Shown piece by piece: positions 7,213 through 15,053 of a DNA stretch of 20,189 nucleotides (positions within the stretch are counted from its first letter, which is position 1; each line of letters opens with the position of its first letter). The stretch comes from CBDUBS01 sp965365445 (GTDB taxonomy: Bacteria; Bacteroidota; Rhodothermia; Rhodothermales; DASSAV01), in assembly GCA_965365445.1 (NCBI GenBank), contig CBDUBS010000057.1, forward strand, positions 1-20,189. The letters are read 5' to 3'. The position numbers and the translations under genes were made by a program. The notes beneath the pieces were generated by a model. That model made no database searches. It saw only the letters and a program-made list of their open reading frames with translations, and had not been told where the DNA came from.

Positions 7213-8238
7213 TTACATGTTTTCCCAGTACTCCTCGGGCATATCCTGTGCGAGCGCCAGCGCTCCGTCCGAACCCGAGAACAGCGGATCGTCCACGGTT
7301 TTGATTTTGAAGGCGCCGTATTCCTTCAGCCCTTCTTCGAGCGCCTCGGAGATCCCCCGGATCTGGCTGCCGCCGCCCGCCAGGTAAATGTTTTTCTTGA
7401 CCAGTTCCTGAAAATCCCCTTCGTACCGGCTGATGAGGTCGATGGTCGTCTCGACAATGGGAGGCATAATGCTTTCGCACGCACTCCGCAGCGGCTCGGT
7501 CACGTCGATGTCCACCGACTTGCCCTCGACGGGCGCCTTGATGACCACGCGCTCGCTCCGCTCGCCGACGAATCCGTATTCCTCCTTGATCCGGCGCACC
7601 ATCGTTTCGCTGAACCGGGCTTTCGGGAAGCGCTCCGAGAGCATATCGTAGAGTTGACGGTCTACGTAATCCCCGGCCGTCGTCAGGGTGCGCTGGTCCT
7701 CCTCGCCCGGCATCGTGCCGTGCATGATGCAGAAATCTACCGTACCCGCCCCGATATCGATGATGAGCGCGTTCGTGAGCGCCCCGAGCCCGTAGGCCAC
7801 CGAAAACGGTTCGGATACCACCATGAGCGCATGGGCGTGCTCGCGCACCGCCTCGCGGATGGCGAGCTTGTTGACCTTGAGCGCTTCTGCCGGTACGCCT
7901 ACGGCTGCGTACACTTCCTGTCCGTCGGTGGGTTGCACCTGCCCGACGAGGTGGCGGATGAGCTCGCGCACGGCTTCTTCGTCCCGCGCCGTGCCTTCCT
8001 TGATGACGCCCGATTCCAGGGGCCGCACCAGCTGCACCGAAAGGCGGTTCCGGACGGCATCCTCGCCGAAAAGCACGTCGTGACCGAGCAGCTTGCGGGC
8101 CACGAAATCCTTCGGCCAACCGATGTAGCTCTCTACCCATTTGCGCCTCCCGTTGCTGCCGGAAACGGCGCTGCGCGAGGTGCCGAGATCGATTCCTATG
8201 TGCAAAATGTTATCGGATGCCTTTTTCTTCGGTGGCAT
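7213..8238 (-). CDS. MamK-like bacterial actin
   Basis: 341-residue actin-fold ATPase that should form cytoplasmic filaments. Nucleotide-binding motifs are in order: phosphate-1 IGIDLGTS (14-21), catalytic SEPF with Glu143, phosphate-2 IDIGAGT (160-166), and adenosine motif LAGGGS (286-291). The body resembles the magnetosome actin MamK rather than MreB. It has EDQRTLTTAGDYVD (180-193), DVTEPLRSACESIMPPI (245-261), NIYLAGGGSQIRG (283-295), DDPLF and a PEEYW ending, all with close counterparts in MamK as I remember it. No other magnetosome gene is visible. The first 29 bases overlap the end of the amidase gene, with GGGGAGG before the ATG inside that gene, pointing to translational coupling. 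A role in cell shape, positioning or steering wall remodelling is inferred; assignment to the MamK-like branch needs a phylogeny. Confidence 0.85.
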   Translation of the reverse strand: MPPKKKASDNILHIGIDLGTSRSAVSGSNGRRKWVESYIGWPKDFVARKLLGHDVLFGEDAVRNRLSVQLVRPLESGVIKEGTARDEEAVRELIRHLVGQVQPTDGQEVYAAVGVPAEALKVNKLAIREAVREHAHALMVVSEPFSVAYGLGALTNALIIDIGAGTVDFCIMHGTMPGEEDQRTLTTAGDYVDRQLYDMLSERFPKARFSETMVRRIKEEYGFVGERSERVVIKAPVEGKSVDIDVTEPLRSACESIMPPIVETTIDLISRYEGDFQELVKKNIYLAGGGSQIRGISEALEEGLKEYGAFKIKTVDDPLFSGSDGALALAQDMPEEYWENM

Positions 8239-9295
8239 AGTACGGGGCCTCCCCGACGGATTCGTTATGGTTCGGACGTTGTTTCAGATAATTTACGATA
8301 CCCTCTTCGAGATACGTCGCCAGGTGATCCCGGTACGCCTCCGTATTCAATTTGGCTTCTTCCTCCCGGTTGCTCAGGCACGCGATCTCGGCCAGCACAC
8401 TCGGCGCTTCCACGCCGAGCAACACGACGAACGGAGCCGTCTTGACGCCGAGGTCGCGCACGTTTCCGTTGATCCGGCGCATATTACGGTACAGGCTCTT
8501 CTGAATCGAGACGGCCGTACGTTTCGATTCCTGAAGCTTCATCGTGTTGCCGATCTCGGCGATCATCTCATCGAAGTCGGCAAAGGAGTAATCGGAATCC
8601 CGGTTTTCCTTTTCGGCCAGCTTCAGCGTGGCCTCGTCGCTCTGCGCCCCAAAGTAATACGTTTCGATGACGGAAAGGGGCTCCTCCGGAAGGTAATTCA
8701 CGTGGATCGAGATGAACAGGTCGGCCTTGCGCTCGTTGGCAAAGGCCACCCGCTCGCGCAGCGACAGGTACGTATCCGTCTCGCGCGTCAGGATGACCTC
8801 GTAGCCGCGGCGCCCTTCCAGCCGCGCTTTCAGCCGCCGGGCGACGTCCAGGGTGATGTCTTTCTCACGGATCGCGAGGCGCCCCACGGCGCCGGGGTCC
8901 TTGCCGCCGTGCCCGGGGTCGATCACGATTTTCTTGATCTGCAAATCAAACAGGGTAGCCAGCGGCATCGAGGGGTCGGCTGCAAACGCTCCGTAACTGG
9001 AGGCGTCCGCCGGCGACGCCGTCCCGATGCTGTCGTCGATCGGGATGAGCGGCGCCTCCCGGTATAACCCTTGCAGGGCATCATCCTGACGCGTCCGTGA
9101 AAAGACGGGGTATACCACGTCGATCAGCAGGATAGCCAGCACCGGGACGGCTACGGCGGCAAACAGCGGCCACATCCGGGGGCGGGGGGGAGTTTCCTCC
9201 GGTATCGGCCTGCTCACCACACGCAGGTTATCTTCGTAGACTCCCCGAAGGATTTCGCTCCGCGAAGGTCCCCGGCTCGTCGGCCCAACTCCCAT
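8210..9295 (-). CDS. Membrane-anchored N-acetylmuramoyl-L-alanine amidase (Amidase_3)
   Basis: 361-residue zinc enzyme cutting the bond between N-acetylmuramic acid and L-alanine in peptidoglycan. Residues 1-40 are a polar cytoplasmic segment, one membrane helix spans about 41-64, and the catalytic domain begins near 120, so it is a type II membrane protein with its active site in the periplasm. Zinc ligands and catalytic residues are present: His129 (DPGHGG), Glu144 (IREKD), His198 (SISIHVN-type motif) and Glu303 (LAEIACLSN). An insert of roughly 45 charged residues (about 215-262) contains a probable helix, as in amidases whose active site is blocked until activated. The start has GAGGA upstream. 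The 3' end overlaps the MamK-like actin gene, linking a wall hydrolase with a filament protein. No SPOR or LysM domain was seen. Confidence 0.92.
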   Translation of the reverse strand: MGVGPTSRGPSRSEILRGVYEDNLRVVSRPIPEETPPRPRMWPLFAAVAVPVLAILLIDVVYPVFSRTRQDDALQGLYREAPLIPIDDSIGTASPADASSYGAFAADPSMPLATLFDLQIKKIVIDPGHGGKDPGAVGRLAIREKDITLDVARRLKARLEGRRGYEVILTRETDTYLSLRERVAFANERKADLFISIHVNYLPEEPLSVIETYYFGAQSDEATLKLAEKENRDSDYSFADFDEMIAEIGNTMKLQESKRTAVSIQKSLYRNMRRINGNVRDLGVKTAPFVVLLGVEAPSVLAEIACLSNREEEAKLNTEAYRDHLATYLEEGIVNYLKQRPNHNESVGEAPYYATEEKGIR

Positions 9296-9600
9296 ACCGC
9301 ATCCTCGAAAAGAAAAGGGGGCATCCCAACGCTACTGAACCCAATAGATTACAGGAAGGAATCCATCAATGCAACCGAAAGTTCGATCCGAAGCCATCAT
9401 TTCCGGCGCACACCCCTTCGCCGCGGTCCCCTGCCCCTCCGGAGAGGGGTCAGGGCCGAGTTTTTGCCCGGATTTACCCATCCCGCCCCGAAACCCTGAA
9501 CACGCCTGCTCGTCACATTACGTATGGTGCGGATTCCGCATCGGCCGCGCATTCCTCCGGTTAAGAGATCGGCGTGGTTACGACTTGAGGGTGTCTCGAC
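9296..9600. other. 305-base divergent intergenic region between amidase and sigma factor genes
   Basis: Contains the upstream signals of the minus-strand amidase and the plus-strand sigma gene. A stable hairpin occupies its middle (separate entry). A short frame from an ATG at 9369 has AGGAAGGA upstream, but its product resembles nothing and overlaps the sigma gene; I do not call it. TGA at 9586-9588 closes the sigma frame upstream, so translation cannot start before 9589. I found no convincing -35/-10 pair. Confidence 0.6.
9428..9465 (+). terminator. Terminator- or attenuator-like hairpin in the leader of the sigma gene
   Basis: The stem CCCTGCCCCTC (9428-9438) pairs with GAGGGGTCAGGG (9443-9455, one bulged base) around a four-base CGGA loop. 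Five Ts follow at 9461-9465, offset from the stem by five bases. No plus-strand gene lies upstream for it to terminate, so if transcription starts before it the hairpin would act as an attenuator. A dispersed palindromic repeat is an alternative. Confidence 0.4.
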
Positions 9601-10194
9601 GTGAAAGCAGCCGACGAAACCAGCGTTCTGACTCGCTCCGGCCCGGCCCGTATCGGGGAGGATGAGGCGGCCTGGGCCGAACGGTTACGGGCGGGCGACG
9701 AGTGGGCCTTCGAGCGCCTGTTCAAAACGTACTACCAACCGCTGGTAGGGTTTGCCCGGGGTTATACCCGTACCCTTGCCGACGCCGAGGACCTGGTGTC
9801 GGAGGTTTTTTCGAGCCTGTGGCGGCGGCGAACCGAACTGGCTCCGGGTACAGCCCTCCGGCCGTATCTCTACGCCGCCGTGCGAAACCAGTGCCTCATG
9901 CACCGTCGCCGGCTGCGCGTGCGCGACTATGTGTACACCACAGCCGAACCCTCCGGCGGCCCCGACCCCGAGACGGCGCTGCACGAAAAGGAGTTGCACC
10001 GCCTCGCCCGTCATGTAATCGGTCTGTTGCCGGAGCGTCGCCGAATGATTTTCACCCTCTCCCGGCAGCATGGCCTCACCTATAGCGAAATCGCTGCCGT
10101 CCTCGGCCTGTCCGTCAATACGGTCGAAAACCAGATGGTGAGCGCCCTCAAGTTCCTCGGCGCCCGGCTCAAGCCCTTCCTCCGGAATTCCTGA
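9601..10194 (+). CDS. ECF RNA polymerase sigma factor, Bacteroidota type
   Basis: 197-residue ECF sigma factor directing RNA polymerase to a small regulon, most likely the SusC/SusD locus beside it. Region 2 spans about 36-105, with FERLFKTYYQPLVGFA and DAEDLVSEVFSSLW (61-74) as the core-binding and -10 recognition part. Region 4 spans about 135-190, with a helix-turn-helix around LTYSEIAAVLGLSVNTVENQ (159-178) for -35 recognition. The start is GTG at 9601: an in-frame TGA at 9586-9588 rules out anything longer, and GAGGGTG lies 8 bases upstream. The FecR anti-sigma gene follows after 118 bases. Together with the STN-bearing SusC this is a standard trans-envelope signalling set; the promoters it controls cannot be identified here. 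Confidence 0.93.
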   Translation: MKAADETSVLTRSGPARIGEDEAAWAERLRAGDEWAFERLFKTYYQPLVGFARGYTRTLADAEDLVSEVFSSLWRRRTELAPGTALRPYLYAAVRNQCLMHRRRLRVRDYVYTTAEPSGGPDPETALHEKELHRLARHVIGLLPERRRMIFTLSRQHGLTYSEIAAVLGLSVNTVENQMVSALKFLGARLKPFLRNS

Positions 10195-10312
10195 ACCGTT
10201 TCGGAGCCCGAAAAAGATTTTCAACCGCATGGTGGTATCGGCTCCCTGAAGCAATACAGAGGTAAACACGCGGCGTTCTGCGGCCCCGTTACGATCGTTT
10301 ACCCTGTCTCCA

Positions 10313-11350
10313 ATGAATACCCAGACCGACTGGAAACGCCTCACCAGGTACGTTGCCGGCGAATGCACCGCCTCGGAAGCAGCCGATATCGAATCGCGGT
10401 TGGCCGCCGACGAATCGTTACGCAGCCTCCATCATCACATTCGGGAGGTCTGGGAAGCAACCGTAAGCCCTGAGCTTCCGGTCGACACCGAGGCGGCCTG
10501 GAAGCGGCAACAATACCAGTCCCGCCGTCCCGAACCGGAGCGGCGCACATCGAGGCCGCCCGTCTCCTTTCGCCCCCGCCGCCGGAGCGCGCTCTGGCCC
10601 GTTGCCGCGCTGGTGCTGGCCCTGCTGCTTGTGGGCCCGTGGGCGTACCGGAGCCTGAACCCTGCTGCACCCGCCGAAACGCACCCGGAAATTACAGGGT
10701 TCGTTACGGCGCAGGGCGAGCGAATGACCGTACAACTGAGCGACGGCACCCGCGTGAAGCTCAATGTCGATAGCCGGTTGCGCGTTCCGGTGCGGTTTGC
10801 TTCCGACCGCAGGGAAGTGGTGCTGGAAGGCGAAGCCTACTTCGATGTCGCCCCGGACTCCCGACGCCCCTTCGTCATCCATGCCGGGGGCGGCCGTGTG
10901 CGGGTGCTCGGCACGGTGTTCAACGTGCGGGCGTACCCGGAAGAATCCGTCGAGGTAGCCGTAGAGGAAGGCCTCGTCTCGCTCGGGGCCGACCCCGATA
11001 CCGAGACCGAGACCGTAACCGATTCGGTCCTGCTCAGGGCGAATCAACTTGGCCGGCTGAAGGGCGCCGAACTGACCGTCCGACCCGGCATCGACCTCCA
11101 GCGCTACCTCGGCTGGACCCGCAATCGCCTCGTGTTTCACGAAGCCCCGTTTGCCGAAGTCGCCCGCGAGTTGGAGCGGTGGTACGATCTGGAAGTCGTG
11201 CTCGCCCAACCCGACATCCCGCTGACGACGCTCGATGCGTCCTTCGACGACGTTCCCGTCGGCGAAGTGCTCCGGGTCATCGCCGCCACGCTCAATCTGG
11301 AATATGAACGCAACGGCCGCCGGGTCGTCTTCCGGCCCGTTGTCTCCTGA
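10313..11350 (+). CDS. FecR-family anti-sigma factor
   Basis: 345-residue inner-membrane regulator that should hold the upstream sigma factor inactive until signalled by the outer-membrane transporter. Residues 1-90 form the cytoplasmic sigma-binding part (TDWKRLTRYVAGECTASEAA at the start), a membrane helix lies at about 94-111, and the rest is periplasmic. The FecR domain covers about 132-225 with the hallmark LEGEAYFDVA (171-180) and VRVLGTVFNVRAY (196-208). A DUF4974 domain covers about 272-340 (LVFHEAPFAEVARELERWY, then TLDASFDDVPVGEVL), which contacts the STN domain of the transporter in this family. It sits between the sigma gene (118 bases upstream) and the SusC gene (38 bases downstream), the usual order. 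Confidence 0.94.
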   Translation: MNTQTDWKRLTRYVAGECTASEAADIESRLAADESLRSLHHHIREVWEATVSPELPVDTEAAWKRQQYQSRRPEPERRTSRPPVSFRPRRRSALWPVAALVLALLLVGPWAYRSLNPAAPAETHPEITGFVTAQGERMTVQLSDGTRVKLNVDSRLRVPVRFASDRREVVLEGEAYFDVAPDSRRPFVIHAGGGRVRVLGTVFNVRAYPEESVEVAVEEGLVSLGADPDTETETVTDSVLLRANQLGRLKGAELTVRPGIDLQRYLGWTRNRLVFHEAPFAEVARELERWYDLEVVLAQPDIPLTTLDASFDDVPVGEVLRVIAATLNLEYERNGRRVVFRPVVS

Positions 11351-11388
11351 TAGATCCTAACGCGTATTCACTTACACCGTAATCGCAT

Positions 11389-14300
11389 ATGTTTACCTCT
11401 CGTTTCCCATTCCGACAGTATGTGGCGCCGGCATCAGATACACCGGCCACGGGTCGGGTTTTCCTTCGGAAGGCCTTTTACCGGGGCAGCTTGCTCGCCG
11501 TAATCGGGCTTGTCCTGTTCCAGGCGGCGGCTTTTGCACAGATCGCCGGGACCGCCCCCACGGTCGATAATACCCTCGGGTTGAAAACGACTCCGCTGGA
11601 ACGCCAGATCGCCAAGCTCAACGAGCCGATCTCGCTGCAACTCCACGACGTGACCATCGAGCAGGCGCTGAAAGCGATTACCGGCCGGGCCGGGCTGTTC
11701 CTCTCGAAAGGGGGCTGGGCCGACCTTACGGAGCGAAAGATCTCACTCGATGTGACCGGCGTGACCGTACTGGAAGCGCTCTACGAAACCGTTCGGGGCT
11801 CCAATCTGTGGTTCCGCCTTTCGCCGGGCGGCTACCTCATCGTAACGGAGCGGCCGGCCCCGGTGGCCGCCGCCGTCGAAACGGCGGTTGAAGCCGCCGC
11901 TCCGGCGCAGGCCGCCCACGAGGTCACCGGGCGCGTCACCTCCGCCGAAAACGGCGATCCCCTGCCCGGCGTCAACGTGTTCGTCAGGGGCACCACGGTC
12001 GGTACGGCCACCGACGTGGACGGTGTATATTCCCTGTCCATCCCCTCCCCGAACGATACCCTGGTGTTTAGCTTCATCGGGTACGACCGGCAGGAGATAG
12101 CGGTGGCCGGGCGTCGCCTGATCAACGTCGTCATGGCTCCGGACGTCGAGACGCTCGAGGAGGTCGTCGTGGTCGCCTACGGCGAAACCGAGCAGGCCAA
12201 CGTCACCGGCTCCGTGGCGAAGGTTTCGGCCGACGCGTTCGTCGACGCGCCGGTGCTCAACTTCGAGCAGGCCCTGGCGGGCAAGGCCGCCGGCGTCAAC
12301 GTGCAGCAGAGCTCCGGCGTGCCCGGCGGCGGCACCGAGATCACCATCCGCGGCCTGGGCTCCATCAACGCGGGCAACGCTCCGCTCTACGTGGTGGACG
12401 GAGTGCCCCTCGGCAACAGCGAGGCCAACCTCAACAACCCGCTCAACTTCATCGCCCCGCAGGACATCGAGTCCGTAACCATCCTCAAGGATGCCGCCTC
12501 GGCCGCCCTCTACGGCTCCCGGGCCAACAATGGCGTCGTGCTGGTTACCACCAAGAAGGGCCGCCTCGGGGATGCCAAGCCGACCATTACGTTCAGCTCG
12601 CAGGCAGGGGTGCAATCGGTTCCGGGCTATGAAAAACCCGAGCTGCTGAACGCGGAGGAATACGCCCGCTTCCGGCAGGAATCCATCATCGACAACTACA
12701 TCGTCCAGAACAAACTCACGGTTGATCCGCGCCGCTTCCGCGAGGAGCGCCCCGACGACTTCAACCGCATCGTACCGGCGGCCCTTCAGAACCCGGAGCA
12801 GTACGGAGCTGGCACCGACTGGTTCGACGCCATCACGAAGCCGGCCCCCTTCCAGCAGTACAACCTTTCGGTGCGCGGCGGCAGCCCGGCCGTTCAGTAC
12901 TATGTATCGGCCGGCCTGACCGATCAGGGCGGCATCATCCGCTCCACCGGCTTCCGGCGGTATTCCTTCCGGGCCAACATCGACGCCCGCATAACCGAGG
13001 GCCTGCGCTTCGGCATGAACCTGACCCCGGCCCACCTCGTTCAGGACCGGGCCCCCACGGATCCGGATGCCGGCGGCTTCAGCGTCTGGGGCGCCGTCAT
13101 GCGGGCCCGCTGGACCCTGCCCAACTCGCCCCTCTACGACGAGAACGGCAACCTGACCCAGACGACGCAGGTGCCGGGCCTCATTCCCGGCCCCCTCACC
13201 GGGTTCTACAACTCGAACCCGCTGTACGTCCTCGAAAACATCTACGACCGGCAGATCAACAACCAGGTGCTCCTGAACTCTTACCTGGAATTCGAGCCGG
13301 TAAACGACCTCGTCTTCAAGACGACCTTCGGGGCGAGCTACCGCGACGTGAACCGGGAGACGTTCAATCCGTCTACCGTGGCGGGCAACTCGCTTACCGG
13401 CAACATTCCGACGATCCCCTCCGGGTCGGTGGCCGACCAGCGGTTCTTCAACGTCCTCAACGAGAACACCCTTTCGTATCGCACCAGCCTGGCCGAGCGC
13501 CACACGGTCGAGGCGCTGGGCGGCGTTACCATCCAGCGCGACCGGTTCGAGGGCAGCAGTTTCAACGGAACCGACTTCCCCGATGACGAAATCAAGACGC
13601 TCAACGCCGCCCCGACCATCAACGGCGGGACGGACAAGCAGGAATGGACCCTGCTCTCGTACCTCGGGCGCCTGAACTACAACTTCGACAACCGGTACCT
13701 GCTGACGGCTGCGTTCCGCGCCGACGGCTCCTCCCGCTTCGGGCGGGATAACCGCTGGGGCTACTTCCCCTCCATCTCGGCCGGATGGCGACTGGAGAAC
13801 GAATCGTTCTTCCAGGGGCTCAGGCCCACGTTCAGCACACTCAAGCTGAAAGCCGGGTACGGCGAAACGGGCAACAACGCCATCGGCAACTACTCGGCCT
13901 ACGGCCGTATTGGTTCCGACAACTACGTGTTCGGCAACGGGTACGCCAGCGGGCGGGCTCCGGCTTCCATCCCGAATACCGAGCTGGGCTGGGAGGAAAC
14001 CCATCAGATCGATATCGGCGCAGAGATCGGATTCCTGGACGACCGGCTCATCCTCACCACGGACTTCTTCAACAGCATCACCACGGACCTGCTCTTCAGC
14101 GTGCCCGTGGCCGACATCTCGGGGTTCAACAGCAGCCTCACCAACGTCGGCAAAATCCGTAACCGGGGCGTCGAGTTCGTTCTGGAAACCCAGAACCTGA
14201 GGGGGCCGCTCCAGTGGGATTCCGAGCTGAACATCTCGCTCACCCGGAACAAGGTCGTCAGCCTCGGCCCCGAAGAACGCCCCATTTACGCCGGCGGATA

Positions 14301-15042
14301 CGGCAACGGCACCCAGTACACCATCACCGAGGTCGGCGAACCCATCGGGCAGTTCTACGGTCTCAAGCTGCTCGGGCTGTGGTCGCAGGAAGAAATCGAC
14401 GCCTTCCGCGCCGAGTTCAACCGCCTCCCCTACCCCGAAGCCACCGCCGGTTCCGTGAAATACGTGGACGGCGACGGCGACAATATCTACGAGATTTTTG
14501 ACGATTACGTCGTCATCGGCACCCCGTGGCCGGATTTCACCTACGGCATTACCAACACGCTCCGGTACAAGAATGCCGATCTGCGCATCGTCATCGACGG
14601 CGCCGTGGGCGGGCACATCTTCGACATGACCCGCCAGGTAAACCACAACATCGACGGGGTATTCAACGTCAGCCGCGAGGTGCTGGATCGGTACCGCCCC
14701 GGCGACGATCCGGCCTCGAAGTCCGTCCCGATCACCGTGGGGACGCGCAACCGGCAGCTGTGGCGGGCGCCCAACTCGGCCACCCTCACCGACGCCACAT
14801 ACCTCTCGGTGCGGAACGTCTCGCTGGGCTACGATTTAGGCCGGGCGTTTCTGGGCCGGGCCGGAGGGTTCGTGCAGGGAGCGCGCCTGTTCGGAAGCAT
14901 CCAGAATGCGCTTCTGTTCAGCAAGTTCAACGGCAACCCCGAAGCCCGGAAGGTGCTCGATACGGCGCTCGTACAGAACGTCTACGCCGGCAGCTACCCC
15001 ATCGCCCGGACGTTTACGCTCGGGCTCAACGTTACTTTTTGA
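11389..15042 (+). CDS. SusC/RagA-family TonB-dependent transporter with N-terminal STN signalling domain
   Basis: 1217-residue outer-membrane transporter that imports oligosaccharides together with SusD using TonB energy. Residues 1-50 are a signal peptide with an unusually long polar lead before the hydrophobic core (34-50). The STN domain spans about 80-153 (VTIEQALKAI and LEALYETVRGSNLWF), and a linker rich in Ala/Pro/Glu follows. A carboxypeptidase-regulatory-like domain is at about 177-252 (GDPLPGVNVFVRGTTVGTAT), then the TonB-box-like EEVVVVAYG (257-265) and the plug from about 268 (LAGKAAGVNVQQSSG, TIRGLGSINAGN, PLYVVDGVP). The remainder is beta-barrel, closing with a terminal Phe. The STN domain makes it a signal-transducing transporter acting through the adjacent FecR and sigma factor. 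The SusD start follows the stop by 11 bases. The transported glycan is unknown; the downstream sulfatase suggests a sulfated one. Confidence 0.96.
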   Translation: MFTSRFPFRQYVAPASDTPATGRVFLRKAFYRGSLLAVIGLVLFQAAAFAQIAGTAPTVDNTLGLKTTPLERQIAKLNEPISLQLHDVTIEQALKAITGRAGLFLSKGGWADLTERKISLDVTGVTVLEALYETVRGSNLWFRLSPGGYLIVTERPAPVAAAVETAVEAAAPAQAAHEVTGRVTSAENGDPLPGVNVFVRGTTVGTATDVDGVYSLSIPSPNDTLVFSFIGYDRQEIAVAGRRLINVVMAPDVETLEEVVVVAYGETEQANVTGSVAKVSADAFVDAPVLNFEQALAGKAAGVNVQQSSGVPGGGTEITIRGLGSINAGNAPLYVVDGVPLGNSEANLNNPLNFIAPQDIESVTILKDAASAALYGSRANNGVVLVTTKKGRLGDAKPTITFSSQAGVQSVPGYEKPELLNAEEYARFRQESIIDNYIVQNKLTVDPRRFREERPDDFNRIVPAALQNPEQYGAGTDWFDAITKPAPFQQYNLSVRGGSPAVQYYVSAGLTDQGGIIRSTGFRRYSFRANIDARITEGLRFGMNLTPAHLVQDRAPTDPDAGGFSVWGAVMRARWTLPNSPLYDENGNLTQTTQVPGLIPGPLTGFYNSNPLYVLENIYDRQINNQVLLNSYLEFEPVNDLVFKTTFGASYRDVNRETFNPSTVAGNSLTGNIPTIPSGSVADQRFFNVLNENTLSYRTSLAERHTVEALGGVTIQRDRFEGSSFNGTDFPDDEIKTLNAAPTINGGTDKQEWTLLSYLGRLNYNFDNRYLLTAAFRADGSSRFGRDNRWGYFPSISAGWRLENESFFQGLRPTFSTLKLKAGYGETGNNAIGNYSAYGRIGSDNYVFGNGYASGRAPASIPNTELGWEETHQIDIGAEIGFLDDRLILTTDFFNSITTDLLFSVPVADISGFNSSLTNVGKIRNRGVEFVLETQNLRGPLQWDSELNISLTRNKVVSLGPEERPIYAGGYGNGTQYTITEVGEPIGQFYGLKLLGLWSQEEIDAFRAEFNRLPYPEATAGSVKYVDGDGDNIYEIFDDYVVIGTPWPDFTYGITNTLRYKNADLRIVIDGAVGGHIFDMTRQVNHNIDGVFNVSREVLDRYRPGDDPASKSVPITVGTRNRQLWRAPNSATLTDATYLSVRNVSLGYDLGRAFLGRAGGFVQGARLFGSIQNALLFSKFNGNPEARKVLDTALVQNVYAGSYPIARTFTLGLNVTF

Positions 15043-15053
15043 TCGATACGACC

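Noticed and set aside
7213..8238. MreB of the rod-shape system
   Set aside because: No mreC, mreD or rodA neighbours, and the second half follows MamK rather than MreB in many positions.
9369..9665. 98-codon frame before the sigma gene with a fair ribosome-binding site
   Set aside because: Product has no family resemblance, crosses the hairpin and overlaps the sigma start; kept only as a possible leader.
11743..14646. Very long open frame on the minus strand opposite the SusC gene
   Set aside because: It mirrors a GC-rich SusC gene with clear family motifs; the translated product has no recognisable domain and reads as low-complexity Val/Gly/Arg, typical of an antisense shadow.
14526..15053. 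Longer SusD start reading back into the SusC gene
   Set aside because: The upstream part overlaps the barrel-coding end of SusC and is Arg/His-rich; the lipoprotein signal peptide starts at 15054.
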